Of a DNA stretch of 64,000 nucleotides, positions 36,341-46,185 are shown piece by piece. Location: NCBI RefSeq assembly GCF_003859795.1, contig NZ_RQYI01000003.1:54881-118880 (forward strand), written 5' to 3'. The stretch comes from Alloprevotella sp. OH1205_COT-284 (GTDB lineage Bacteria > Bacteroidota > Bacteroidia > Bacteroidales > Bacteroidaceae). Numbering within the stretch: position 1 is the first letter of the stretch; each line of letters begins with the position of its first letter. The notes beneath the pieces were generated by a model that saw nothing but the letters and a program-made list of their open reading frames with translations, was not told the DNA's origin and made no database searches. Both the position numbers and the translations under genes were made by a program.

Positions 36341-38494
36341 ATGAAAGTTTACAATTCCCACGACATCAAAAACATTGCCCTCTTGGGCAATGACGGCTCC
36401 GGTAAGACCACCCTCACCGAATGCCTCCTTTATCACGCCGGCTCCCTAAAACGCCGTGGACGTATCACGCAGAAAAATACCGTTTCCGACTATTTCCCCG
36501 TAGAGCAGGAATATGGTTATTCGGTGTTCTCCACGGCTTTTCACGTTGAATGGAAGGGCAAGAAGCTCAATATCATCGACTGCCCCGGTTCGGACGACTT
36601 CGTAGGGGCTGCCATGACGGCTCTCAACGTGACCGACACGGCAATCTTGCTCATCAATGGTGCTTTCGGCCCCGAAGTGGGTACTCAAAACCACTTCCGC
36701 TACACCGAAAAACTCAACAAACCCGTCGTATTTCTCGTCAATCAGTTGGACAGTGAAAGTTGCGACTATCCTTCCATACTCGACGAGCTGCAAAACATTT
36801 ATGGTTCGAAGGTCGTACCCGTGCAATATCCCATTGAAACCGGACCCGGCTTCAATGCCTTGATCGACGTGATATTAATGAAAAAACTCTCGTGGTCGGC
36901 CGAAGGAGGAGAACCGGTCATCGAAGACATTCCGAGCGAAGAATACGACAAAGCTCTCGAAATGCACAAGACGCTTGTGGAGGCTGCGGCCGAAAACGAC
37001 GAGAAGTTGATGGAAAAGTTCTTTGAAACGGAACATCTCTCCGAAGACGAAATGCGCGAAGGTATCCGTAAGGGCATGGTGACACGCAGCATTTTTCCCG
37101 TATTTTGCGTTTGCGCCGGTCGCGATATGGGCGTGGGTCGATTGATGGAATTTTTGGGCAACATCGTGCCTTTCGTAGACGAAATGCCCAAAGTACACAA
37201 CACAAGAGGAGAAGAGGTTGCTCCCGACGAAAAAGGTGCAACGAGTGTTTACTTCTTCAAAACCGGCGTGGAACCACACATCGGGGAAGTGCAATATTTC
37301 AAAGTGATGAGCGGCATCTTACGCGAAGGTGACGAACTCACCAATGCCGACCGCGGCTCGAAAGAACGCATGACGCAACTCTTTGTGTGCTCGGGTGCGA
37401 ATCGCGAAAAAGTGGAACAGCTCTCCGCCGGCGACATTGGCTGCACTGTGAAACTCAAAGATGTCCGCACCGGCAACACACTCAATGGTAAAGATTGCGA
37501 CAATCGCTTCAACTTCATCAAATATCCCTATCCCAAATACACGCGTGCCATTCGTGCCGTCAATGAAGCGGAAACCGAAAAAATGATGGTGGCTCTCAAC
37601 CGCATGCGACAGGAAGACCCGACTTGGGAAGTGGAACAAAGCAAAGAATTGCGCCAAATCCTCGTACACGGACAAGGAGAGTTTCATCTCCGCACCTTGA
37701 AGTGGTGTTTGGAAAACATCGACAAGATACAAGTGGAGTTTTACGAACAGCGCATCCCCTATCGCGAAACCATCACCAAGGCTGCCCGCGCCGACTATCG
37801 CCACAAGAAACAGTCGGGCGGTGCCGGACAGTTTGGAGAGGTACACCTTATCGTCGAACCCTACTATGAAGGCATGCCCGATCCGACGAGTTTCACGTTC
37901 GGCGGACAGGAATACCGCATCACTCCTCGCGGCAAAGAGGAAGTCACGCTCGAATGGGGCGGAAAGCTCGTGTTCATCAACAGCGTGGTGGGCGGGGCTA
38001 TCGACACACGCTTCATGCCGGCCATTTTGAAAGGCGTGATGAGCCGCATGGAACAAGGGCCGCTTACCGAATCGTATGCTCGCGACGTGCGCGTAATCGT
38101 CTACGACGGAAAGATGCACACCGTCGATTCCAACGAAATCTCTTTCATGCTTGCCGGACGCAATGCCTTCTCTGCCGCATTCCGCGAAGCCGCTCCGAAA
38201 CTGCTCGAACCGATCTACGATGTTGAGGTCTTTGTGCCGGCCGACAAAATGGGCGATGTCATGAGCGACCTTCAAGGCCGCCGAGGCATGATTATCGGTA
38301 TGAGCAGCGAAAACGGTTATGAAAAGCTGCAAGCCAAAGTGCCGCTCAAAGAAATGAGCTCTTATTCCACCGCTCTTTCGAGCCTTACCGGCGGACGCGC
38401 CAGCTTCATCATGAAGTTTGCCAGCTATGAACTCGTACCTACCGATATTCAAGCCAAACTCGTGGCCGAACTCGGACAGAAAGAAGAGGAGTAA
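36341..38494 (+). CDS. fusA2: EF-G paralogue, EF-G2 type
   Basis: A 717-residue elongation-factor-G homologue with domains I-V. The P-loop GNDGSGKTTL (residues 16-25) is a changed form of GHVDAGKTT. The G3 motif reads DCPGSDDF (about residues 80-87) where canonical EF-G has DTPGHVDF, so the catalytic His is replaced by Ser. G4 is NQLD instead of NKMD. The later domains keep RQILVHGQGEFHLRTLKWCL and VPLKEMSSYSTALSSLTGGR. In Bacteroides thetaiotaomicron the paralogue EF-G2 lacks GTPase activity, supports translocation without GTP hydrolysis and is needed for gut colonisation; these substitutions fit that type. It stands alone, with its own leader and terminator. Confidence 0.85.
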   Translation: MKVYNSHDIKNIALLGNDGSGKTTLTECLLYHAGSLKRRGRITQKNTVSDYFPVEQEYGYSVFSTAFHVEWKGKKLNIIDCPGSDDFVGAAMTALNVTDTAILLINGAFGPEVGTQNHFRYTEKLNKPVVFLVNQLDSESCDYPSILDELQNIYGSKVVPVQYPIETGPGFNALIDVILMKKLSWSAEGGEPVIEDIPSEEYDKALEMHKTLVEAAAENDEKLMEKFFETEHLSEDEMREGIRKGMVTRSIFPVFCVCAGRDMGVGRLMEFLGNIVPFVDEMPKVHNTRGEEVAPDEKGATSVYFFKTGVEPHIGEVQYFKVMSGILREGDELTNADRGSKERMTQLFVCSGANREKVEQLSAGDIGCTVKLKDVRTGNTLNGKDCDNRFNFIKYPYPKYTRAIRAVNEAETEKMMVALNRMRQEDPTWEVEQSKELRQILVHGQGEFHLRTLKWCLENIDKIQVEFYEQRIPYRETITKAARADYRHKKQSGGAGQFGEVHLIVEPYYEGMPDPTSFTFGGQEYRITPRGKEEVTLEWGGKLVFINSVVGGAIDTRFMPAILKGVMSRMEQGPLTESYARDVRVIVYDGKMHTVDSNEISFMLAGRNAFSAAFREAAPKLLEPIYDVEVFVPADKMGDVMSDLQGRRGMIIGMSSENGYEKLQAKVPLKEMSSYSTALSSLTGGRASFIMKFASYELVPTDIQAKLVAELGQKEEE

Positions 38495-38524
38495 GTTCAA
38501 AGGACTTTCTTCTTAATCATGATC

Positions 38525-38566
38525 AACTCTCGCAAATGTTCCGTCGGAACACTTGCGAGAGTTTTA
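38525..38566 (+). terminator. Terminator of fusA2
   Basis: Long hairpin AACTCTCGCAAATGTTCC / GGAACACTTGCGAGAGTT with a single mismatch and a GTC loop, followed by TTATC, 30 bases after the fusA2 stop. Confidence 0.85.
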
Positions 38567-38787
38567 TCTATCCTATTCCTCCACCATTTCTTTCAACATT
38601 TCCGCGGATCTTCCGCTGCCCCCTTCTTTTCGGTGTTGATTGAGGGGGATTGTTGTTTAGGGGATGTCGCGTTGGAGCGTTGTGGAAAGAGGAAGATATG
38701 AGAAGCTATGTTTTTCTGTACGATATGTTTTTGTTGTCGGATGAAAAAAAACTTTTGTTTTTGTTTGGAGATGAAAGAAAAAGTGCT

Positions 38788-38795
38788 TACCTTTG
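38788..38795 (+). promoter_or_regulatory. -7 box of the second tRNA-Val
   Basis: TACCTTTG followed by GCATCGCAATTCAGAAATG, identical to the promoter and leader of the tRNA-Val at 7.4 kb. Confidence 0.7.
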
Positions 38796-38821
38796 CATCG
38801 CAATTCAGAAATGAAAGCAAG

Positions 38822-38896
38822 GGGCGCTTAGCTCAGCTGGTTCAGAGCGTCTGCCTTACAAGCAGAGGGTCGGCGGTTCGAATCCGTCAGCGCCCA
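38822..38896 (+). tRNA. tRNA-Val (UAC anticodon), second copy
   Basis: Identical in sequence to the tRNA-Val on the minus strand at 7.3 kb, with anticodon TAC in loop CTTACAA. The -7 box, the transcribed leader and the terminator hairpin (38908-38942) are duplicated too, so the whole transcription unit was copied. It sits between fusA2 and the MITE that precedes the SusC/SusD operon. Confidence 0.97.
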
Positions 38897-38907
38897 CAAT
38901 CCCTTCC

Positions 38908-38942
38908 AAAACGCATCGATTGAAGTCGATGCGTTTTTTTTT
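38908..38942 (+). terminator. Terminator of the second tRNA-Val
   Basis: Perfect stem AAAACGCATCGA / TCGATGCGTTTT with loop TTGAAG and a long T-run. Confidence 0.88.
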
Positions 38943-38986
38943 GTTTATATCGGTAAGTGTGATGTTGTCGATCCGCCCGGTGTTTC

Positions 38987-39134
38987 GGGTCTGTGGATAA
39001 TCTCGGTGAGCAAGCTCCTTTTGTCACATCCGGGAGGATGGCGCGGAGAATATCTGTTTTCATGAGGCAAAGATAACAGCCCTATTCTTGATGAAAAAAA
39101 GAGAGCTTGTCCACCGAGATTATCCGCTGATCCC
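38987..39134 (-). mobile_element. ISAon1-derived MITE (about 148 bp)
   Basis: Both ends carry the same inverted repeat: GGGTCTGTGGATAATCTCGG on the left and, as reverse complement, GGGATCAGCGGATAATCTCG on the right. Read on the minus strand the inside has TTATCTTTGCCTCATG and the first transposase codons (MKTDILRAILPDV), then jumps to the opposite end. It is thus an internal-deletion derivative of the element at 9.55 kb and keeps the ten bases lost there. The rest of the gap to 39477 is AT-rich and holds no gene that I can see. Confidence 0.82.
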
Positions 39135-39477
39135 TTGTTTGAATGGTGGCGAAGTTGGCGAATTTATAAGTTTTTCAAGAGTGCTGTGTCTGTATAAATG
39201 AGTAAAAATATTGAAAAATCATATTTTTATTTGCATAAACGCTTTTTGCGGCAGTTTCTATGGTTTTGATATTCGCACCTTCGGCTTTTGAAGGGTATAG
39301 GCTAAAAATTGTCATCTCTGTTGCAATAATTGTTTTCTCTTTTGGGCTTTAAGGTATGAATATGTGATTTATATTATAAGCGTAGTGTTAAAATGTAGCT
39401 GTTTGGCGCATTTTTTTTTCTCTTGCTCTTGGTTATGTCGAAACTTGATGAGGAAGAAAAAAATGCCGTCGCAAAAG

Positions 39478-39509
39478 TTTGTTGTAGAGAATAATTTCTA
39501 TTAAATTTG
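39478..39509 (+). promoter_or_regulatory. Promoter of the FAS1/SusC/SusD operon
   Basis: TTTG (39478-39481), then 20 bases, then TAAATTTG (39502-39509): an ideal Bacteroidota housekeeping promoter. The leader to the first ATG is about 80 bases. No regulator gene (SusR, HTCS or ECF sigma/anti-sigma pair) adjoins the operon. Confidence 0.75.
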
Positions 39510-39593
39510 CTCAGTCTATAAGAGTACCCGTATGTACTTGAATATTCACCCCAATTTGCCAGAATAAGAAAATAAATAAAATTATCTAAAACC

Positions 39594-42500
39594 ATGTGTA
39601 TGAAAAACCGTTTTTGCAGAATGAGCAAAACCATGTGTGGAGCTCTTTTCCTGCTTTCAGTGAGCGGCATTGCGTACTCCTGTTCCGACAATTATGATTT
39701 GGATGAAACCAGACCCGGTTTCTTGGGCGGAAGTATCTATGACGAGCTTAAAGCAAGAAAAAACTTCTCTTACACACTACGACTCATTGATGACTTGGAT
39801 TATACCGACGTGATGTCCAAGACCGGTAGTAAGACGCTCTTCGTTGCCGACGATGATGCCTTCAACGCTTTCTTCCAAAATAACAGATGGGGGGTGAAAT
39901 CTTATGAAGAGCTTAAACCTGCCCAAAAGCGTATCCTCTTTAATGGAGCTCAACTCAACAACGCTTACGTGGTTGAAATGATGTCCAATGGTGCGAATGG
40001 TCAGAAAAATCTCTGTTTGCGCCAAAATTCTGCCGCTGCTGTAACAGACTCCGTTCCTTTTTGGAAGTGGAATACACTGCCGGTGAATTATAACGAGGAT
40101 AAAACGGAAACGAAATATTGGAAACGCCATGCCAATGAAGCCAAAGGAGGTATTGTTATGGCCATCGACGCGACAGTGCCGATGATGACCCACTTCCTTG
40201 AAGGTAATATGAAAGAACGCGGCATCAAGCATAGCGACGTTTCTTTCATATTGAATCATAAAGAAAACTGGCCGGAGGACGAAAATCGCTCATATATATA
40301 TGATGCACGACTCATAAAAGAAGATATTGTCTGCCTGAATGGTTATTTGCATCAAATAGATAAGGTGTTATTGCCTCCCGGAAATATGGCCGAAGAAATT
40401 CGTCTTAATGACAATACCAAAATATTCAGCCATATTCTCGATCGTTTTAGCGCACCTTTCTATAATGAGCAGCTGACGCGAAATTATAGTGCTCTTTATG
40501 CCAATGCGCCCGACTCGATTTTTGAAAAACGCTATTTCGCGACCAATACGCGTACCGGACGTCTTGTTGTCGATCCCAATCGATATGTTGTCAACGAATT
40601 TCCTTTGCTCACTTTCGACCCGGGCTGGAATGCTTTTGCAAGCTCACCCACCGAGCCCAAAGAAAGAAACATGGGAGCCATGTTCGTGCCCAATGATAAG
40701 GCTTTGACGGAATACTTTATTAAAGGTGGAGGCCGCGTATTGATGGATCGCTACGCCAAGCTGGATAACAATGAAACCAACTTGGTTTATAATCTCGACC
40801 AAATTCCGCTCGACATTATTCAAGCATTGGTGAACAATCTGATGAAGGCTTCTTTCATGGAAACGGTACCTTCCAAGTATCTCACCATTATGAATGACGC
40901 CCGCGACCAAATGTTCCCCGCTACTCAATACGGAACAGAGGAGGTTTATAGACAAGCATTCGAAAAAGTGCTCTTGGCCAACAACGGTGTGGTTTATGTC
41001 ATGAATCGCGTCATCACCCCCGCCGACTACGCTTCGGTTATCGCTCCTGCATTGTATAGTGAAGATGCCGAGGTGATGCGTGCTGTTGTTCGTGCCGACG
41101 ACTCCTATATTCAAGGTGATTCGTTTAACGATGCTCCTCTTCAACAGTATTTCTCTACTTATTTGAAAGCGATGCAGAGTCGTTTCACCTTTTTCATTCC
41201 CACGGATGAAGGGTTGAATACTTATGGCTATGTGGATCCTGCTTCGTTGGCTTCGGGTAACAAAAACAACTATATGTACTATCGTTGGTTCCCAAAACCC
41301 ACAGGATCGGCATTGGGAAAGCGCATTCCCGTCGAAGCCCATGCCTATTCCTATAATATGGAAACCGGCCAGCGTCCCGGAGTAGACCGTATTCGCCCCG
41401 TTTCTTTTGCTTCTCCCAGTACCGACCTCTTAACTTCTCTTACTGGTGCTGTGAAACAACGCCTTTTGATTGAAATGGTCAATCAGCATATCCTTCTTCA
41501 CGACAACGATGACAAAGACGGTGTGCGCGGAGCACAGAAATACTATTTGTCGCGTGTCGGAGCTCCCGTCATAGTCATTAATCGCGGTACCGGAAAGGGT
41601 ATGGGTATGGAAGTGCGTGGAGGTTTCCAAGAACAGATTCAGGGAACCGGTGCGGCTCACAACTGTGTCGTTACGGAAGTGTATGACCAAACGGGAGGAG
41701 AAGATGGTTACGGAAATGGTATGACCTATCTTCTTGATCGCCCGATGCAGCCTACCACCATCTCTACTTATAAGGCCGTTTCAAATATGCCCAATGCTTC
41801 CAAGTTCCTTGAACTTTGCTCGTTTGGTGATAAGAACCTGCTTCAAAAGGCCGGTTTCCGCGACTCATTGATGGTTTCTAACACAGACCCCAATGGAACC
41901 GAATGGGATAAAGTTGCTTCTAAATATTTCATTTTTGTGCGTGGTAATGTCGGAGGATCAAACTATAATGTTCCCGATAAAGATCGCCTTGTGAGATTCT
42001 TCAACAACTATCGTTATACGGTTTATGTTCCGACGGATGCCGCGATCAATGCCGAAATATCCAAAGGGCTGAAAACTTGGGAAGATATTGAAACTTATTT
42101 GGATGCCAATCTGAAACCGGAAGTAACACTCGCCCCCGACCAAAGCAACAAGGAAGAAGTGGAACAAGTGAAGAAGCATAATGATGCGGTGAAACAAAAA
42201 GCACAAGCCATGGTAACGATGCTCGTCGCTTTCTTGCGTTATCACTTCCAGGATGAAACCTTGTTTGTGGATAATGTTACGAAGCCCGTCGAAGAATACA
42301 ACACGGCTTGTGTGGACGAAAAGAATAAAATCTATCTTTCTCTCAAAGTGGAACAGAAGCCCGGATCGATGACACTTACCGATTTGGGACGCAATGCCAA
42401 AATCGACGTGAATACCGCCCAATGTAATATTATGGTGCGTGACGCTAATTATGACAAATTGGTCAATAATCCTCGCCACATTAGCAGTAGTTCTTTTGCC

Positions 42501-42623
42501 GTTGTGCATCAGATTGGTCAGGCATTATTGTTTGACGCCGAATTGGCATCCGGATATTCCGCAGCATGGGCCACTCCCCAAAAGGCAAAAGCTTTTGTGG
42601 CAAAGTACAGAATCAAAGAATAA
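39594..42623 (+). CDS. Multi-FAS1 (fasciclin) domain lipoprotein 1
   Basis: A 1009-residue lipoprotein; the signal ends GIAYSC, with Cys30 lipidated. At least four fasciclin-like segments are marked by the FAS1 H1 motif: SKTLFVADDDAFNAFF (near residue 80), GAMFVPNDKALTEYF (near 361), FTFFIPTDEGLNTYG (near 530) and TVYVPTDAAINAEI (near 808). FAS1 domains are usually adhesive or ligand-binding. A C-terminal YSAAWATPQKAKAFVAKYRI ends the protein. An in-frame ATG at 39600 is an equally good start. It is first in the seven-gene operon, 12 bases before the first susC, so it is probably exported to the surface together with the transporter. Confidence 0.82.
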   Translation: MCMKNRFCRMSKTMCGALFLLSVSGIAYSCSDNYDLDETRPGFLGGSIYDELKARKNFSYTLRLIDDLDYTDVMSKTGSKTLFVADDDAFNAFFQNNRWGVKSYEELKPAQKRILFNGAQLNNAYVVEMMSNGANGQKNLCLRQNSAAAVTDSVPFWKWNTLPVNYNEDKTETKYWKRHANEAKGGIVMAIDATVPMMTHFLEGNMKERGIKHSDVSFILNHKENWPEDENRSYIYDARLIKEDIVCLNGYLHQIDKVLLPPGNMAEEIRLNDNTKIFSHILDRFSAPFYNEQLTRNYSALYANAPDSIFEKRYFATNTRTGRLVVDPNRYVVNEFPLLTFDPGWNAFASSPTEPKERNMGAMFVPNDKALTEYFIKGGGRVLMDRYAKLDNNETNLVYNLDQIPLDIIQALVNNLMKASFMETVPSKYLTIMNDARDQMFPATQYGTEEVYRQAFEKVLLANNGVVYVMNRVITPADYASVIAPALYSEDAEVMRAVVRADDSYIQGDSFNDAPLQQYFSTYLKAMQSRFTFFIPTDEGLNTYGYVDPASLASGNKNNYMYYRWFPKPTGSALGKRIPVEAHAYSYNMETGQRPGVDRIRPVSFASPSTDLLTSLTGAVKQRLLIEMVNQHILLHDNDDKDGVRGAQKYYLSRVGAPVIVINRGTGKGMGMEVRGGFQEQIQGTGAAHNCVVTEVYDQTGGEDGYGNGMTYLLDRPMQPTTISTYKAVSNMPNASKFLELCSFGDKNLLQKAGFRDSLMVSNTDPNGTEWDKVASKYFIFVRGNVGGSNYNVPDKDRLVRFFNNYRYTVYVPTDAAINAEISKGLKTWEDIETYLDANLKPEVTLAPDQSNKEEVEQVKKHNDAVKQKAQAMVTMLVAFLRYHFQDETLFVDNVTKPVEEYNTACVDEKNKIYLSLKVEQKPGSMTLTDLGRNAKIDVNTAQCNIMVRDANYDKLVNNPRHISSSSFAVVHQIGQALLFDAELASGYSAAWATPQKAKAFVAKYRIKE

Positions 42624-42635
42624 TATAAAGCCATT

Positions 42636-45600
42636 ATGAATAACTTAAAGTATATTTTGACTCTTGCCTTTGTGCTTTGCACCTCAGCGGCCTTTGCACA
42701 GCAAAAGCGCATATCCGGTCATGTTTTCAGCAAAGGAGATGGCCCGGTGATTATGGCAAATGTCGTGGAGAAGGATAAAACAAATCGTGTCATTTCGGCT
42801 ACACAAACCGATATGAACGGTAACTTCTCCATGACCATCAAAAATCCTCAAAACCGATTGGAAGTTTCCTATATCGGTTATGGTACTCGTGTCTTTAATC
42901 CGATCGGTGCACAAAGCTCCTTTCGTGTAGAACTTCAAGATAAAACGCTCTTGGGAGCTGTTACCGTAACGGGAGTGCGTAAGGTGCGTTCCAACGGATT
43001 GACGATTCCCGAACGTGAAATATCGACAGCCACTCAAACGCTCAACATGGACAACATGGAGGGATTGTCGTTTGAAACTGCCGGTGAAGCACTGCAAGGT
43101 CAAATTGCAGGTTTGGACATCGTTGCCAACTCCGGTAACCTCGGAGCCGGAACCTCCATGCGTTTGCGTGGTGTAAGTTCGATCAATGGGTCGCAGGAGC
43201 CACTTATTGTGGTGGATAACTATCCCATCGAAAACTATAACGCGCAAGACCTCGACCTCACCAATCTTGAAAACCAAGAGCAATTTGCCACGCTCTTGCA
43301 GGTGGCGCCCGAAGACATCGCCAGCATCAAAGTGCTGAAAGATGCTGCGGCAACTGCCATTTGGGGAGCACGTGGAGCGAATGGTGTGATCGAAATCACA
43401 ACTCGTCGCGGACGTCGCGGAAAGACAACGGTTAATTTCAGCTACCGCTTCTCCGGAAGCTGGCAACCCGAAGGCATGAAGATGCTTGACGGCCCTGGCT
43501 ACTCTATGATGCTGAAAGAGGCTTACTTCAATCCCAAACAGAGCGATGAGGCTTCAAGCATCGTCGAGTTGATGTATCTCCAAAGTCACCCGGCTTATTA
43601 TGATAACTACAATAAGAACACCGATTGGGTGAAAGAGGTGACACAAATCGGACAGGTTCATAACTATGGTATGAATATTTCCGGTGGTGGTGAAAAAGCG
43701 ACATTCCGCGTGTCCGGAACATTCGACACGGAAACCGGTACGATCATCAAACAGAGCTTGAACCGTTTTACTACGCGTTTGGCACTGGATTATTTTGTTT
43801 CCGATCGCATTAAGTTTACCTCAAACTTTGCGCTTACCTATACCAAAAACAACAAAAACTACGGAAACGACATTCTCGGTAAGGCTTATAAAGCCATGCC
43901 GAATATGGCCGTGACCCGTCATGAGTATAACGCCGCTGAAAAACGTTACTTTGACACCGGAGAGTTCTATTTGATGCCTCCCGCCGCACCTGATGCTTAT
44001 AAAGGACGACTTCTTGATAACAACTCCGGTTACACTTCCTATTATCTTCGTGATATGGTAGGAAACGGTAACCCCGTAGCTATTGCCAACCTTGCATGGG
44101 AGCATCTGAGCACTTATACGATTACTCCTCAGTTCTCGTTGGAATATAAGTTGTTGGGTAAAGAGGATGAGGAAACTCAGCTGAATTATACCGCAGAAGT
44201 GCAAATGGACGCTTTTACATTGTCAAATAGTACTTATTTCCCTCATACGCTTACGTCCAATAGCTGGTCGCAAGGTGTGAATGAAACAGGAAATGACGAG
44301 TCTAAAAACTTCCGTTTCACCACTCGTCACTCTTTGGTATATCGTCCTTATTTTGAAAATGAAAAGCATTCTTTCCAGATGCTCGGACGTTTTGAATTGG
44401 AATCCAGCAACAACACCAACCAAGTGCTTCGCTCTGACGGTATCTCCGGCAACATCACCGATCCTACTGTTCCCGGCTATTTGAAAAATGCCTATACAAG
44501 CACGGGACGAGGACGCAAACTCAGCGGAACGACCTCTGCCCACTATAGTTACGGATCAAAGTACTCGATCGACTTTACGCTTCGTGCCGATGGTATGACC
44601 AAATTCGGTGCCGGCAACAAGTGGGGCTTCTTCCCCGGTATCTCCGGTCGTTGGAATATTTCGGACGAAACTTTCTTCAAACCTCTTTCTCATGTGGTAA
44701 ACATGCTTTCGTTCCGTCCGTCTTATGGTATTAACGGTAACGCTTCTTTTGCAGAAGGTGTTATCTATAATAAATATGGAGCTTATGGTAGTTATCTCGG
44801 AACACAAGGTATCGCACCTTCCAATCTTCGTTTGACGAATATCCGTTGGGAGAAAACGCGCTCTTGGAACCTTGGTTTCGACCTTAAACTCTTTGAAGAC
44901 CTGCTCCAATTCGACTTCAACATTTATCGCAAGTACACTTCGGACTTGATGATGTATAATGTTCGCGTACCTTCTTCTACCGGTTATGAAAACATCTCCA
45001 ATGCTAACGTAGGTAAGATGGAAAACAAAGGTTGGGAAATCTACTTCAATACCAAACCTATCTTTAAGGTCGGAAAGTTTGATGTAGTGCTTCGTGCCAA
45101 CCTTGCACAAAATCTGAATACGATTACTGATATGGATGCCTCTGTTTTGGCTTCGATGAACAAAGAATATACCTACAATAACCATGACTATATGAACCGC
45201 GTACAAATCGGACATGCTTTGGGCGGTATTTATGGTTTCCGTTATAAAGGTATCTATGCTTATGACTATGACCACAACGGTTATTTCACCAACGATGTGA
45301 AAAATCAATATTTTGCCAAGGATGCCGAAGGCAATAGCTATCGTAACACTGCCCAAGCCACGGGTAAAACAGCACCTATTGCTTATGACTCTAAGGGGCA
45401 GGTTATTTATGATAAGGCAGGCAATCCTCTCCCCATGATTTTTAACTATGGCGGCAAGAATTATCAATTCCAAGGAGGAGATGTAATTTATGAAGACATC
45501 AACCACGACGGACAGATCAACGAGCTTGACATTGTTTACCTTGGTTCTTCCAATCCCAAATTTAATGGTGGTTTTGGTCTTGATTTCCGTTATGGACGTT

Positions 45601-46052
45601 GGTCTTTGAAAACCAACTTCAACTTCCGTGTGGGCAGCAAGGTGATCAACAAGGCTAAGATGGTGGCAGAAAGCATGCGCAACAACAATAATCAGATGGC
45701 TTCTGTGAATTGGCGTTGGCGTAAGAATGGTGATGTCACAGAGATCCCTCGTGCCAAGAATGCCGAAGTGGGCGAGTCTTACAATGCGCTCAGCTCAGAT
45801 CGTTATGTGGAATCCACCGACTTTGTACGCTTCCAATATCTCCAATTGGGATATTCTGTTGATCCGAAACGTCTTAAACGATACGGACTTACCACACTTA
45901 GAATTTCGGCATCCGGTAATAACCTGATCTTTTGGTCTAAGTATTCCGGACTTGATCCCGAGCACTACCAAAGCGGTTATGCGCCGGCCAGCGATAATTC
46001 CAGAACGCCTCGTTCACGCTCCTTTACTTTCAGTTTGAATTTTGGCTTCTAA
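42636..46052 (+). CDS. SusC/RagA-family TonB-linked outer-membrane transporter 1
   Basis: A 1138-residue protein: signal peptide ending AAFAQQ, a carboxypeptidase-regulatory-like domain (RISGHVFSKGDGPVIMANVV), the plug with the SusC signature (GEALQGQIAGLDIVANSG, then IKVLKDAAATAIWGARGANG and VIEITTRRGRRG), and a 22-strand barrel ending in SRSFTFSLNFGF with terminal Phe. It forms the pore for TonB-driven uptake, closed by the SusD lid made from the next gene. It is longer than SusC itself (about 1000). The DALGKAYKAMPNMAV-like loops and ISPNFTLT strands do not reveal a substrate. Confidence 0.93.
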   Translation: MNNLKYILTLAFVLCTSAAFAQQKRISGHVFSKGDGPVIMANVVEKDKTNRVISATQTDMNGNFSMTIKNPQNRLEVSYIGYGTRVFNPIGAQSSFRVELQDKTLLGAVTVTGVRKVRSNGLTIPEREISTATQTLNMDNMEGLSFETAGEALQGQIAGLDIVANSGNLGAGTSMRLRGVSSINGSQEPLIVVDNYPIENYNAQDLDLTNLENQEQFATLLQVAPEDIASIKVLKDAAATAIWGARGANGVIEITTRRGRRGKTTVNFSYRFSGSWQPEGMKMLDGPGYSMMLKEAYFNPKQSDEASSIVELMYLQSHPAYYDNYNKNTDWVKEVTQIGQVHNYGMNISGGGEKATFRVSGTFDTETGTIIKQSLNRFTTRLALDYFVSDRIKFTSNFALTYTKNNKNYGNDILGKAYKAMPNMAVTRHEYNAAEKRYFDTGEFYLMPPAAPDAYKGRLLDNNSGYTSYYLRDMVGNGNPVAIANLAWEHLSTYTITPQFSLEYKLLGKEDEETQLNYTAEVQMDAFTLSNSTYFPHTLTSNSWSQGVNETGNDESKNFRFTTRHSLVYRPYFENEKHSFQMLGRFELESSNNTNQVLRSDGISGNITDPTVPGYLKNAYTSTGRGRKLSGTTSAHYSYGSKYSIDFTLRADGMTKFGAGNKWGFFPGISGRWNISDETFFKPLSHVVNMLSFRPSYGINGNASFAEGVIYNKYGAYGSYLGTQGIAPSNLRLTNIRWEKTRSWNLGFDLKLFEDLLQFDFNIYRKYTSDLMMYNVRVPSSTGYENISNANVGKMENKGWEIYFNTKPIFKVGKFDVVLRANLAQNLNTITDMDASVLASMNKEYTYNNHDYMNRVQIGHALGGIYGFRYKGIYAYDYDHNGYFTNDVKNQYFAKDAEGNSYRNTAQATGKTAPIAYDSKGQVIYDKAGNPLPMIFNYGGKNYQFQGGDVIYEDINHDGQINELDIVYLGSSNPKFNGGFGLDFRYGRWSLKTNFNFRVGSKVINKAKMVAESMRNNNNQMASVNWRWRKNGDVTEIPRAKNAEVGESYNALSSDRYVESTDFVRFQYLQLGYSVDPKRLKRYGLTTLRISASGNNLIFWSKYSGLDPEHYQSGYAPASDNSRTPRSRSFTFSLNFGF

Positions 46053-46185
46053 AACATCTTTATTTCGATCATCTTACCCAATCGTTTTTCGACGTCTACG
46101 GAGAGAAAACAATATGGAGTCTTCCACCGAACAAGAAAAACGCATATAGGAAAAATGAACGCAAAAGATCAAATACAAAGATATC

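Noticed and set aside
38897..39590. Integrative element border at the second tRNA-Val
   Set aside because: No integrase, no direct repeat of the tRNA 3' end and no mobility genes follow; the only mobile piece seen is the MITE.
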